A stretch of DNA of 64,000 nucleotides, taken from NCBI RefSeq assembly GCF_025566885.1, contig NZ_JAOQJQ010000002.1, positions 1 through 64,000 on the forward strand, written 5' to 3'. Origin of the DNA: Brotonthovivens ammoniilytica (GTDB taxonomy: Bacteria > Bacillota > Clostridia > Lachnospirales > Lachnospiraceae). The notes beneath the pieces were generated by a model. It was not told the DNA's origin. It ran no database searches and saw nothing but the letters and a program-made list of their open reading frames with translations. Each line of letters begins with the position of its first letter. Position 1 is the stretch's first letter. Below are positions 17,950-27,235 of this stretch, piece by piece. Position numbers and translations under genes: made by a program.

Positions 17950-19857
17950 ATGCCGACTGTAGTGGAATCATATGATGTAGTAGTAGTTGGTGCAGGTCAC
18001 GCCGGATGTGAAGCTGCATTGGCATGTGCCAGACTTGGACTGGAAACAATTATATTTACAGTAAGTATTGAAAGTATTGCAATGATGCCATGCAACCCTA
18101 ATATCGGAGGCAGTTCAAAAGGGCATCTGGTAAGAGAAATTGATGCTCTGGGAGGACAGATGGGTATCAACATTGATAAGACTTTTATTCAGTCAAAGAT
18201 GCTGAATAAGTCCAAAGGACCGGCGGTTCATTCTCTTCGTGCTCAGGCTGATAAAGCAGCTTACAGTATGGAAATGAGAAAAACTCTGGAAAAAACAGAC
18301 CATTTAACGATTCGTCAGGCAGAAGTTTCTGAACTGATTGTAGAAAATAAAGTAATTAGGGGTGTGAAAACACATTCAGGAGCTGTATATAATAGCAAAG
18401 CAGTTGTACTCTGCACGGGAACTTATTTAAGGGCAAGATGTCTATATGGTGATGTTGTAAATCATACAGGGCCCAATGGACTCCAGGCGGCGAATGATCT
18501 GACAGATTCTTTAAAGGAAAATGGAATTGAGATGTTTCGTTTTAAAACAGGAACACCGGCCCGCATGGATAAGAGAACCATAGATTTTTCTAAAATGTCA
18601 GAACAGCTGGGTGATGAAAAAATTGTTCCATTTTCTTTTACTACAAATCCGAAGGATATTCAGATTGATCAGATAAGCTGCTGGCTTACATATACAAATC
18701 CAGAAACTCATAAAATTATAAAAGAAAATCTTGAACGTTCTCCTCTATTTTCCGGAATGATAGAGGGTACAGGACCACGATACTGCCCTTCTATTGAGGA
18801 TAAAGTTGTTAAATTTGCGGATAAAGACCGCCATCAGGTGTTTATAGAACCGGAAGGTGCAGATACAAACGAAATGTATGTAGGGGGCATGTCCAGCTCG
18901 CTTCCTGAGGATGTTCAATACGCTATGTACAGAACCGTTCCCGGACTTGAGAATGCAAAAATTGTGAGAAATGCTTATGCCATTGAGTATGATTGCATTA
19001 ATCCAAGACAGTTATATCCGACGCTTGAGTTTAAGGAGATAAAAGGCCTTTTCAGCGGCGGACAATTTAATGGAAGTTCCGGATACGAAGAGGCTGCCGG
19101 CCAGGGGCTTGTAGCCGGTATTAATGCAGCTATGATGATAAAAGGACAGGATCCTTTGATTCTTGATCGTTCTGAATCTTATATAGGTGTCTTGATTGAT
19201 GATTTGGTAACAAAAGAAAATAAAGAGCCTTACCGCATGATGACATCCCGAGCTGAATACCGTCTTTTGCTCCGTCAGGATAATGCTGATCTTCGTTTAA
19301 GTAAAAAAGGATATCAGGTAGGACTTATTTCCAGAGATCGTTACGATTATGTGGTTAAAAAGGAAGATTTAATACAAAAAGAAATTGAACGTGTAGAGCA
19401 GGTACATATTGGAGCAAATCCGACAGTTCAAAAATTAATGGAAGAATGCGGCAGTCAGCCATTGAATACAGGTACCCGTCTTACAGAGCTGATCCGCCGT
19501 CCGGAATTAAATTATGAATTATTGGCTCCTATTGATCCGGAACGTCCTCTGTTGACTGAAGATGTAAAAGAGCAGGTAAATATCAATATTAAATATGATG
19601 GCTATATTAAACGGCAGATAAAACAGGTAAGTCAGTTCCAAAAACTGGAAAATAAAAAGCTGCCTGAGCATTTTGACTATAAACAGGTAAGCGGACTGAG
19701 AATGGAAGCACAGCAGAAGCTGAATTTATATCAGCCTGTTTCCATTGGACAGGCTTCTAGAATTTCAGGTGTTTCTCCAGCAGATATTTCTGTATTGCTT
19801 GTATATCTAGAACAAATGTATTATCGTCAGAAACATGAGAAAGAGATAAAGGGATAG
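17950..19857 (+). CDS. mnmG: tRNA uridine-5-carboxymethylaminomethyl synthesis enzyme MnmG
   Basis: This is the FAD-dependent partner of MnmE. The Rossmann motif VVVVGAGHAGCEAALACARLG is at the N-terminus and the family signature GPRYCPSIEDKV is near residue 270. The C-terminal helical domain ends in the GVSPADISVLLVYLEQ region. I choose ATG 17950 (635 residues). A GTG at 17938 is in frame but only two bases after AAGGAA, and the extra residues are not family-like. The 20-base gap to mnmE and the four-base gap to rsmG show one operon. Confidence 0.95.
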   Translation: MPTVVESYDVVVVGAGHAGCEAALACARLGLETIIFTVSIESIAMMPCNPNIGGSSKGHLVREIDALGGQMGINIDKTFIQSKMLNKSKGPAVHSLRAQADKAAYSMEMRKTLEKTDHLTIRQAEVSELIVENKVIRGVKTHSGAVYNSKAVVLCTGTYLRARCLYGDVVNHTGPNGLQAANDLTDSLKENGIEMFRFKTGTPARMDKRTIDFSKMSEQLGDEKIVPFSFTTNPKDIQIDQISCWLTYTNPETHKIIKENLERSPLFSGMIEGTGPRYCPSIEDKVVKFADKDRHQVFIEPEGADTNEMYVGGMSSSLPEDVQYAMYRTVPGLENAKIVRNAYAIEYDCINPRQLYPTLEFKEIKGLFSGGQFNGSSGYEEAAGQGLVAGINAAMMIKGQDPLILDRSESYIGVLIDDLVTKENKEPYRMMTSRAEYRLLLRQDNADLRLSKKGYQVGLISRDRYDYVVKKEDLIQKEIERVEQVHIGANPTVQKLMEECGSQPLNTGTRLTELIRRPELNYELLAPIDPERPLLTEDVKEQVNINIKYDGYIKRQIKQVSQFQKLENKKLPEHFDYKQVSGLRMEAQQKLNLYQPVSIGQASRISGVSPADISVLLVYLEQMYYRQKHEKEIKG

Positions 19858-19860
19858 AAA

Positions 19861-20586
19861 ATGGCAGAATATGATTTAAGTCTTTTTAAAGCCGGGTTAA
19901 ATGAGCTGAATATTACATTAACGGATGAGCAGATACAGCAATTTTTGAAATATTATGATTTGCTTGTTGAATGGAATAAGGTTATGAATCTTACCGGTAT
20001 TACTGAATTTGAGGAAGTAATTCAAAAACATTTTCTGGATAGTCTTTGTTTGGTGAAGGCTGTAGAGATTACAAAGAATTTGACATTACTGGACCTTGGG
20101 ACGGGAGCGGGATTTCCAGGGATTCCTTTAAAAATTGCATTCCCGGAACTTGAAATTGTTCTGCTGGATTCTTTAAATAAAAGAATAAGGTTTTTGAACG
20201 AAGTAATTGCATCTCTTGATCTAAAAGGAATTACTGCTATACATGGAAGAGCAGAAGAGCTTGCCCGAAAGAAAGATTATAGAGAACAATTTGATCTATG
20301 TGTTTCCAGAGCAGTAGCAAACCTGTCTTCTTTGTCAGAATACTGTATCCCCTTTGTAAAAAAGAATGGGATTTTCGTGTCTTATAAGTCTGCAGATGCA
20401 GATGAAGAAATTACTGCTGCTAAACATGCTGTATTTTTGCTGGGTGGAAAAATCAGTCATGTGGAAAAATATCAGATTCCGGAATCTGACATGGGACGTT
20501 CACTGGTATGTATTAAGAAAGAAAAGAATACAGGGAGGGCGTATCCAAGAAAACCGGGAACTCCTGCTAAAATACCTTTGAAATAA
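19861..20586 (+). CDS. rsmG: 16S rRNA (guanine527-N7)-methyltransferase RsmG
   Basis: The 241-residue protein carries the SAM-binding motif LLDLGTGAGFPGIPLKIAFP near residue 76 and the downstream family segment DLCVSRAVANLSSLSEYCIPF. RsmG methylates G527 in 16S rRNA; loss gives low-level streptomycin resistance in other bacteria. It starts at ATG four bases after the mnmG stop. The gene ends at a strong terminator, followed immediately by a group II intron. Confidence 0.95.
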   Translation: MAEYDLSLFKAGLNELNITLTDEQIQQFLKYYDLLVEWNKVMNLTGITEFEEVIQKHFLDSLCLVKAVEITKNLTLLDLGTGAGFPGIPLKIAFPELEIVLLDSLNKRIRFLNEVIASLDLKGITAIHGRAEELARKKDYREQFDLCVSRAVANLSSLSEYCIPFVKKNGIFVSYKSADADEEITAAKHAVFLLGGKISHVEKYQIPESDMGRSLVCIKKEKNTGRAYPRKPGTPAKIPLK

Positions 20587-20587
20587 A

Positions 20588-20619
20588 AAAGAATCCTGTC
20601 ACGGCAGGATTCTTTTTTT
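20588..20619. terminator. Terminator after rsmG, also readable leftward
   Basis: GAATCCTG (20591-20598) and CAGGATTC (20605-20612) form an eight-base stem, with TTTTTTT to the right and A-run (T-run on the minus strand) to the left. It can act in both directions. It is the 5' flank of the group II intron. Confidence 0.92.
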
Positions 20620-20620
20620 A

Positions 20621-22475
20621 GTTTGCGCGCCATGGGCGCGCTCTAACAGGTAAAAGTCCTGAACACGCCTAGGCAACGAGGAAGTGTATAGCTGAACAGC
20701 AAGGGTGTCCATCGAGAGATGGAATCTGAAGGAAGCTGTAGGCAAACTCTTGGTCCGACGGACAGAAATCACATATAAGGCTCGGAAGTACGGATAAGTC
20801 TGCTAAAAAAGATGAAGTCCAAAAGTTGCTGGAAGTACGAGTAGATGTGGCGGATAGATGAGAGGAAAGAGCGTGCACCTTAAGCGTGGAGGTCTCACAG
20901 AGGTACCATTAGCCTAGTAACAACGAACCGTGAGAAGTCAGCCGAGCCCATAGTAGTGAGGAAGTTTCTGTAATGGAAATGGAGCAAAGGGGCGAACAAT
21001 CAATAAGTTCAAGTAGAGTCTCGATTGCAGAAAAGACAACATCTGCCGTATCCAATAGGGTAAAGGGTGGTCGATTTAAGCGAGACAGAAAGGAAAGAAC
21101 GCATGGACACAAGTAGTCTAATGGAGCAGATATTAAGTAAAGATAATCTCAATACAGCATATCTGCAAGTCGTACGAAACAAAGGTGCAGAGGGAGTGGA
21201 CGGAATGACGTACACAGAACTCAAAGAACATCTTGAAAAGAACGGCGAAATCATCAGGGAACAGTTGAGGACAAGAAAATATAAACCTCAACCAGTACGC
21301 AGAGTGGAGATACCAAAGCCAGATGGTGGTGTCAGAAACCTGGGAGTACCGACAGTGACAGACCGATTTATACAACAAGCCACAGCACAGGTATTAACCC
21401 CAATCTATGAGGAACAGTTCCATGACCATAGTTATGGATTCAGACCAAATCGATGTGCACAGCAGGCAGTCATCAAAGCACTTGAAATGATGAATGACGG
21501 CTATGACTGGATTGTTGATATCGACCTTGAAAAGTTCTTTGACACAGTAAATCATGATAAGTTAATGACACTTATCGGCAGAACAATTAAAGACGGAGAT
21601 GTAATCTCAATCATACGAAAGTTCCTGGTAAGTGGAATCATGGTAGATGATGAATACAAGGATTCAGTGATAGGAACACCACAAGGAGGAAATCTGTCGC
21701 CACTCCTTGCAAATGTCATGCTGAATGAACTGGATAAGGAGATGGAGCAGAGAGGACTGAACTTTGTCAGATATGCAGACGACAGTATTATTATGGTCGG
21801 AAGTGAAATGTCGGCAAGGCGAGTGATGCGAAATCTGGCGAAGTTTATTGAAGAGAAACTAGGTCTCAAAGTAAATATGACAAAGAGTAAAGTTGACAGA
21901 CCAAGGGGTCTTAAATACCTCGGTTTTGGATTTTACTTTGATAGTAGGGCACGTCAGTTCAAGGCGAAACCGCATGCAAGATCTGTAGTGAAGTTCAAGG
22001 CAAAAATGAGACAACTTACCTGTCGAAGCTGGGGAATAAGCAACTCATACAAGGTGAAGAAACTCAATGAACTAATCAGAGGGTGGATAAACTACTTCAA
22101 GATAGGCAGCATGAAAACACTCTGCAAGGAAATGGATTCGCAAATCCGCTATCGGTTACGCATGTGTATCTGGAAGCATTGGAAAACTCCACAAAACAGA
22201 GCAAAGAACTTAATGAAACTTGATGTACCAAGATGGGCGGCATTTAAAATAGCCTATTGTGGAGACAGATATGCAAGGCTTGCTCATAATGGATGGGTAC
22301 AAAAGGCAATAAGTAATAAGAGACTAACCTCATTTGGATTAGTCTCAATGTTAGATTACTACACCGATAGGTGTGTTACTTGTTAAGTTGATTGAACCGC
22401 CGTGTACCGAACGGTACGCACGGTGGTGTGAGAGGTCGGAAATTTCTTATTTAGAGAAATTTCCTCCTACTCGAT
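20621..22475 (+). mobile_element. Group II intron, probably class IIC-like
   Basis: The 5' end GTTTG resembles the intron start GUGYG and leads into the stem GCGCGCC-ATG-GGCGCGC. The reverse transcriptase ORF sits inside, in domain IV. Domain V is visible at 22396-22427: ACCGCCGTG pairs with CACGGTGGT around a GAAC loop with a CG bulge. Domain VI follows as the GGAAATTTCT hairpin with CCTACTCGAT at the end, giving a 3' boundary near 22475. The position directly behind a rho-independent terminator and the lack of an endonuclease domain both match class C introns. Exact class would need structural alignment. Confidence 0.85.
21103..22386 (+). CDS. ltrA: Group II intron-encoded reverse transcriptase/maturase
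   Basis: This 427-residue protein has RT motifs in order: VRNKGAEGVDGMT, IPKPDGGVRNLGVPTVTDR, HSYGFRPNRCAQQAV, the catalytic VDIDLEKFFDTVNH, GTPQGGNLSPLLANV and FVRYADDSII (YADD box). The maturase domain X follows, ending NKRLTSFGLVSMLDYY. No HNH endonuclease domain is present after it, so mobility would depend on nicking-independent target use. The ATG at 21103 follows AGAAAGGAAAG; an upstream extension to 21067 lacks a binding site. No frameshift or stop interrupts the reading frame, so the intron may still be active. Confidence 0.93.
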   Translation: MDTSSLMEQILSKDNLNTAYLQVVRNKGAEGVDGMTYTELKEHLEKNGEIIREQLRTRKYKPQPVRRVEIPKPDGGVRNLGVPTVTDRFIQQATAQVLTPIYEEQFHDHSYGFRPNRCAQQAVIKALEMMNDGYDWIVDIDLEKFFDTVNHDKLMTLIGRTIKDGDVISIIRKFLVSGIMVDDEYKDSVIGTPQGGNLSPLLANVMLNELDKEMEQRGLNFVRYADDSIIMVGSEMSARRVMRNLAKFIEEKLGLKVNMTKSKVDRPRGLKYLGFGFYFDSRARQFKAKPHARSVVKFKAKMRQLTCRSWGISNSYKVKKLNELIRGWINYFKIGSMKTLCKEMDSQIRYRLRMCIWKHWKTPQNRAKNLMKLDVPRWAAFKIAYCGDRYARLAHNGWVQKAISNKRLTSFGLVSMLDYYTDRCVTC

Positions 22476-22478
22476 CAT

Positions 22479-23429
22479 TTAAGAATTTATAATAATACGA
22501 ATCAATTCTACAAATTTTTCTGGTGTCTCTAACTGTGGAAGATATTTTGCACTGGAAATATAAGCTGATTCAATGGCAGAATTATATGAAATATATTCAT
22601 CAATAATATCGCTCATATATTCGTGTTCTTTACCTCCAATCAGGCAGATACTGTTATTAATCTTTTTCAAAGCAGGTACAATATTAATATTTGTATAATG
22701 ACTGTTAATGCTTGCAAGTAAATATTTCCCCTGGCCATTATGGATATGTGCCGAATGGTAATAACTGTTTACAGTTTGGTTTGAAATGAGATAATCTTTA
22801 AAATAGCACTCGTTCATTAGCATATCAAGTACAGCATTTTTGGACATTACTATATTATAAATAAAAGTTCCTAATATTGGCAGTTCAATTAATGATTTAA
22901 TTATTCCGCTATGCTTGCTTGGTGATTTGGCAAGATCATACAAATCTGAAGGACTGATGCCTATTAGTTTATTAAAATATCTTGAATCAATCTGACATGC
23001 CATTATAACAAAGGAAAGAGAAGATCCTGTAGCTGCCACGTCTGTTTTTTCACCAATAATATCTCTGATAAAATCACTTACCAGTTGAACATACATATAA
23101 TTTGTATATGTAAGATTAGGTTTGTCTGAGCGTCCGCATCCAAGTAAGTCAATTGCGTAGACTGTATTTGTACGGGCCAGATGATGTATGATTTTGTTCC
23201 ATTCATAACTAGAAGAAGAGGGAAGCATATCGTGGATTAATAATATTGGTGATCCTTTTCCTTTTTTTATATAATAGATATTACCGTATCTCCAGCTAAA
23301 AAATTTACCGTTTCCTAACGGCAAATGATCTTTCATATTGGCTAAAAAATTAATTAGTTTATTAATAAGAAAAATTAGTATAGTACTGATAATTAATAGT
23401 AAGGAAAAATTTTTAATTTTCTTTTTCAT
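22479..23429 (-). CDS. Membrane-anchored alpha/beta hydrolase
   Basis: The 316-residue protein begins with one hydrophobic anchor (about residues 8-30). An alpha/beta hydrolase fold follows: the oxyanion segment SPILLIHDMLPSSSSYEWN, then VYAIDLLGCGRSDKPN, and a nucleophile-elbow candidate in VAATGSSLSFVIMA. The elbow reads GSSLS rather than GxSxG, so the last glycine is replaced by serine. A C-terminal IGGKEHEYM could supply the late acidic or histidine region. Substrate is unknown. It converges on rsmG and ends three bases before the intron. RBS AAGGGG precedes the ATG. It is AT-rich. Confidence 0.75.
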   Translation of the reverse strand: MKKKIKNFSLLLIISTILIFLINKLINFLANMKDHLPLGNGKFFSWRYGNIYYIKKGKGSPILLIHDMLPSSSSYEWNKIIHHLARTNTVYAIDLLGCGRSDKPNLTYTNYMYVQLVSDFIRDIIGEKTDVAATGSSLSFVIMACQIDSRYFNKLIGISPSDLYDLAKSPSKHSGIIKSLIELPILGTFIYNIVMSKNAVLDMLMNECYFKDYLISNQTVNSYYHSAHIHNGQGKYLLASINSHYTNINIVPALKKINNSICLIGGKEHEYMSDIIDEYISYNSAIESAYISSAKYLPQLETPEKFVELIRIIINS

Positions 23430-23654
23430 AAAAAAACCCCTTTCACTTATATATTATAGTCGAACTTATATTGATATACAAATAAATTTTTTATGATTCT
23501 ATATTCAATATTAGTATATAGAGTAATATTTTGGAACCAAATAAGAACATGTGTTCTTTACTTTGCTATGGAAAAATCTTTTGAGTTTTTTTATAACAGC
23601 ATTATGTATTTTGTAATATAGAAACTTTATTTATATTAGAACTTTTTTATTACT

Positions 23655-23685
23655 AATGTTTCACGTGAAACATTTTTGGGTAGAT
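23655..23685. promoter_or_regulatory. parS: parS site, left copy
   Basis: TGTTTCACGTGAAACA at 23657-23672 is a perfect match to the bacterial parS consensus bound by chromosomal ParB. It lies in a 31-base unit (AATG-parS-TTTTTGGGTAGAT) that is repeated exactly at 23847-23877, just upstream of parA. Confidence 0.95.
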
Positions 23686-23846
23686 AGGATTAAAAAGGTT
23701 TTATTTTATAATCATACTAATCTGTTTATTAGATTAAATACATATTAAAAGTTATAAAAAAAATAAGATAATAAAAAATTAATTTTAAAATAATAAGTTT
23801 ATTATTAACTATATTAAATATGACAATAGGTAAATCTATCAAAAAA

Positions 23847-23877
23847 AATGTTTCACGTGAAACATTTTTGGGTAGAT
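23847..23877. promoter_or_regulatory. parS: parS site, right copy
   Basis: A second TGTTTCACGTGAAACA at 23849-23864 with the same right flank. It lies about 55 bases before the parA start codon, so ParB binding here could both nucleate the partition complex and repress the par operon. The 160 bases between the two copies are extremely AT-rich and hold no gene. Confidence 0.95.
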
Positions 23878-23931
23878 TGAAAAATTACTTAGTGATATAA
23901 TAAAGGAAGTGATTAAGAAAGGAAATATAAT

Positions 23932-24702
23932 ATGGGAAGAATTATTGCAGTTGCAAATCAAAAAGGTGGTGTTGGAAAAACTACTACAGCTATTAATTTG
24001 TCAGCCTGCCTGGCCGAGGCCGGAAAAAAGGTATTAACCATTGATATGGATCCACAGGGAAATACTACTAGTGGTCTTGGTCTGGATAAAAATGAATTGA
24101 ATAATACTGTATATGAATTAATGTTGGGAGAGTGTACAGTAAATGAAAGTATTACAAAGTCTGAAATAGAAAATTTGTATATAATTGCTTCAAATGTAAA
24201 TTTAGCTGGAGCTGAAATAGAACTATTAGATATAAATGAGAAGGAATATATATTAAAAAATGAAATTGATTATGTGCAGGATGATTATGATTATATAATT
24301 ATAGATTGCCCTCCCTCATTAAGTATGCTGACAGTAAATGCTATGACAACTGCAAATACAGTATTGGTGCCAATTCAATGTGAATACTATGCCCTGGAAG
24401 GATTAAGCCAGCTGATGCATACCATTGATCTTGTGCAGCAAAGATTAAATCCAGATCTTAATATGGAAGGTGTCGTATTTACTATGTATGATGCCAGAAC
24501 AAATCTTTCTTTACAAGTAGTAGAAAATGTAAAAAACAATTTAGATACTACTATATATAAAACAATTATTCCAAGAAATATAAGACTTGCAGAGGCCCCC
24601 AGTCATGGATTACCTATTAATCTTTATGATAGCAAATCAGCCGGAGCTGAAAGTTACAGAGGACTAGCACAGGAAGTAATTGCGAGAAAGGATTTTAAAT
24701 AA
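23932..24702 (+). CDS. parA: Chromosome partitioning ATPase ParA (Soj)
   Basis: This 256-residue deviant-Walker ATPase has KGGVGKTTTAINLSA at the N-terminus, the MDPQGNTTSGLG motif and the Walker B segment YIIIDCPPSLSMLT. Such ParA proteins bind DNA without sequence specificity and act with ParB-parS in origin segregation and in regulating DnaA. The ATG lies behind AAGGAAATATAAT. It is followed with no gap by parB. It is clearly distinct from the ICE ParA at 28597. Confidence 0.95.
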   Translation: MGRIIAVANQKGGVGKTTTAINLSACLAEAGKKVLTIDMDPQGNTTSGLGLDKNELNNTVYELMLGECTVNESITKSEIENLYIIASNVNLAGAEIELLDINEKEYILKNEIDYVQDDYDYIIIDCPPSLSMLTVNAMTTANTVLVPIQCEYYALEGLSQLMHTIDLVQQRLNPDLNMEGVVFTMYDARTNLSLQVVENVKNNLDTTIYKTIIPRNIRLAEAPSHGLPINLYDSKSAGAESYRGLAQEVIARKDFK

Positions 24703-25605
24703 ATGGCTACAAGAAAAAGCGGACTTGGAAAAGGACTGGATTCTTTGATTTCAAATAAGGTAACTCCTAAATCTTCACCGGAAAATAATGAAAGTAATAC
24801 AGAAAAAGAGCCTGATTTTATGGTGAAAATTTCGAAAGTAGAACCTAACAGAGAACAGCCGAGAAAAAAATTTGATGAAGATGCATTGCTAGAACTTGCA
24901 GAATCGTTAAAACAATATGGAGTACTTCAGCCCCTGCTTGTCCAGAGAAGAGAGGATTATTATGAAATTATTGCAGGTGAAAGACGTTGGAGAGCAGCAA
25001 AGTTAGCAGGTTTAAAAGAAGTACCTGTTATTATAAAGGATTTATCAGACCAGGAAATCATGGAAATTTCTCTCATAGAAAATATTCAGAGGGAAGATCT
25101 AAATCCAATTGAAGAAGCGCAGGCCTATAAAAGGCTGCTGACAGAGTTCAATTTAAAACAGGATGAAGTGGCAGAAAAAGTTTCAAAAAGCAGATCTGCT
25201 ATTACAAATTCTATGAGACTTTTGAAATTATGTGATAGAGTACAGCAGATGATAATAGATGAACAGTTAACCATGGGGCACGTAAGACCACTGATTAGTA
25301 TCGAGGATGCCGATGAACAGTATGCAATTGCACAGAAAATTTTTGATGAGCGATTAAATGTACGTGAAACGGAAAGACTGTTAAAGAAACTTCAAAGAGA
25401 AAAGGAAAATCCCGAAATAGTACAGCCAGACAATAATTTAAAATTTTTATACGAAAATCTTGAAGAACAGATGAAACAGATCTGGGGAACAAAAGTAAGT
25501 ATACATCCTAAGAAAAATCATAAAGGAAAAATTGAAATAGAATATTATTCACAGGATGAATTGGATCGTTTATTGGATATGATGCAGGAAATTCACAGAA
25601 ATTAG
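24703..25605 (+). CDS. parB: Chromosome partitioning protein ParB (Spo0J)
   Basis: The 300-residue protein begins with a basic MATRKSGLGKGLDSLIS motif, which stimulates ParA ATPase in the family. The CTPase/N-terminal domain contains NREQPRKKFDEDALLELAESL, GERRWRAAKLAG and SLIENIQREDLNPIEEAQAY. A helix-turn-helix (EVAEKVSKSRSAITNSMRLLKL) binds parS, and a C-terminal dimerisation segment follows. Two parS sites are 0.85 to 1.0 kb upstream. Its start overlaps nothing: parA stop TAA is followed directly by ATG. Confidence 0.96.
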   Translation: MATRKSGLGKGLDSLISNKVTPKSSPENNESNTEKEPDFMVKISKVEPNREQPRKKFDEDALLELAESLKQYGVLQPLLVQRREDYYEIIAGERRWRAAKLAGLKEVPVIIKDLSDQEIMEISLIENIQREDLNPIEEAQAYKRLLTEFNLKQDEVAEKVSKSRSAITNSMRLLKLCDRVQQMIIDEQLTMGHVRPLISIEDADEQYAIAQKIFDERLNVRETERLLKKLQREKENPEIVQPDNNLKFLYENLEEQMKQIWGTKVSIHPKKNHKGKIEIEYYSQDELDRLLDMMQEIHRN

Positions 25606-25635
25606 TAAACATACGTTCGAAGAAAGGAAATCTAA

Positions 25636-26145
25636 ATGTTATTTGATTTACAGGAGCTAACAGGAATCAGTCTCGACATATTTGTAATCGCGCTTGCAGC
25701 GCTGGTGCTTATTTTAATTATTATCAATATTGCAAATGGTATAAAAATGAAAAGACTGAAAAAAAGTTATAAAACATTTATGGAAGGGAAAGACGGTGCT
25801 TCTTTAGAAGAATCATTAAATAAAACTTTTGAAAAAATGGAGGACCTCCTTATTTCAGATCAGGAAAATAAGAGAAATATCCAGATGGTTCTAGACCACC
25901 TAGATAACACTTATCAAAAAGTTGGTTTGGTAAAATATGATGCATTTAATGAAATGGGAGGAAAATTAAGTTTCTCACTGGCTTTATTAGATAGAAAAAA
26001 TGATGGTTTTATTATAAACGCAATGCACAGCAGAGAAGGATGTTATACATATATTAAAGAGATTATCAGTGGAAATTCTGTAATTTTACTATCTGATGAA
26101 GAAAAAGAGGCACTTGAAATGGCTCTGAATCCTTCCGAAGAATAA
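25636..26145 (+). CDS. DUF4446-like single-pass membrane protein
   Basis: The 169-residue protein has one N-terminal membrane helix (about residues 14-36), a helical/coiled cytoplasmic stretch rich in charged residues, and a conserved globular end around VGLVKYDAFNEMGGKLSFSLALLD with HSREGCYTYIKEI. I recognise this as the family found right after parB in many Clostridia (DUF4446, from memory). Function is unknown; the fixed position suggests a link to the partition operon or to cell-cycle control. An AGAAAGGAAA site precedes the ATG, 30 bases after parB. Confidence 0.85.
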   Translation: MLFDLQELTGISLDIFVIALAALVLILIIINIANGIKMKRLKKSYKTFMEGKDGASLEESLNKTFEKMEDLLISDQENKRNIQMVLDHLDNTYQKVGLVKYDAFNEMGGKLSFSLALLDRKNDGFIINAMHSREGCYTYIKEIISGNSVILLSDEEKEALEMALNPSEE

Positions 26146-26237
26146 TCTTTTAAAATATATGTAAGATTGGCAGTTTACAAATAGAAGTAATTTATATATA
26201 ATAAAATAGTTGCAAAGAAGAATAAAAGGAAAAATAT

Positions 26238-27122
26238 ATGGTGCACAGTTTTTTACGTTCCATTGGATTTCGAAATTTAAAAAAGAAATCCGATTTATAC
26301 CAGATTCTAGAAGATGTTATTAATCATCCTGATACTCAGTCAGTGGAAAAGGATCAGAATGGTAACAGTTTTATTGAGTGTAAAAAAGAATTTGGAGAAG
26401 ATTTTGGAATTGCAGTATGCGGTGATTTTATAGATAATCACGAGTTTCGTATGGAACATTACTATCCATATCTAATTGGAACCGGAATTACTACAGAAGA
26501 AGAAATTGAGATAGAGCGGCATGCGGAAAAAGAATCTTATGCAGGAATCTGTGATGAGATGAAGTTAGGTGTCACATTGATATTTTATGTTCAGAATATT
26601 GCCGAGGTATTGAAGGAACAGCAGATATTTGGTAAATATAAAAACGGAATTAATGCGACATTGGCGGGGCTGGCCTATACAGGACGAATATTACTGCCTG
26701 TAGAAAAAACGGAAGCTTCTAAGGAACAGAAAAAAAAATCCACAGAAAACAGAATACATCTGATTTCTAAAGCCCGGGAAGGAAACCAGGCAGCTATGGA
26801 GAATCTGACACTCCATGATATGGATATGTACACTTCTTTGTCCAGACGCATTATTAAAGAAGATATACTTAGCATTGTTGAAACAAGTTTTATGCCTTTT
26901 GGGATTGAAAGCGATCAGTACATGATTATTGGAGAAATCCTAGACTGCATGAAAAGTCAGAATCATAATACCGGTGAGGTCATTTGGATTATGACATTAA
27001 ATTGTAATGACATGATATTTGATATATGTGTCAATGAAAAAGATCTGTTAGGAGAGCCGGAGGCTGGCCGCAGGTTTAAGGGAAGAGTATGGATGCAGGG
27101 ATGTATCAACTATTCCTATTAA
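26238..27122 (+). CDS. DUF3881-like protein of unknown function
   Basis: This 294-residue soluble protein has no signal peptide or membrane helix. It has an N-terminal segment VHSFLRSIGFRNLKKKSDLYQILEDV, a central EYHYPYLIGTG-like strand region and a long acidic middle. I place it in DUF3881, a family known mainly from Lachnospiraceae, by recollection of pattern only. No catalytic motif stands out. The ATG follows AAAGGAAAA. It is the last chromosomal protein gene before the tRNA-Arg region and the ICE. Confidence 0.75.
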   Translation: MVHSFLRSIGFRNLKKKSDLYQILEDVINHPDTQSVEKDQNGNSFIECKKEFGEDFGIAVCGDFIDNHEFRMEHYYPYLIGTGITTEEEIEIERHAEKESYAGICDEMKLGVTLIFYVQNIAEVLKEQQIFGKYKNGINATLAGLAYTGRILLPVEKTEASKEQKKKSTENRIHLISKAREGNQAAMENLTLHDMDMYTSLSRRIIKEDILSIVETSFMPFGIESDQYMIIGEILDCMKSQNHNTGEVIWIMTLNCNDMIFDICVNEKDLLGEPEAGRRFKGRVWMQGCINYSY

Positions 27123-27235
27123 ATAAAATTCTGAATCATACTAATAATTAAACAATTTATAAGCTGCACATTATTATATTTTCTTAATGTAAAAGGAAAA
27201 GTTCATAAGTAAATAATAGATATAGATTTAAAAAT

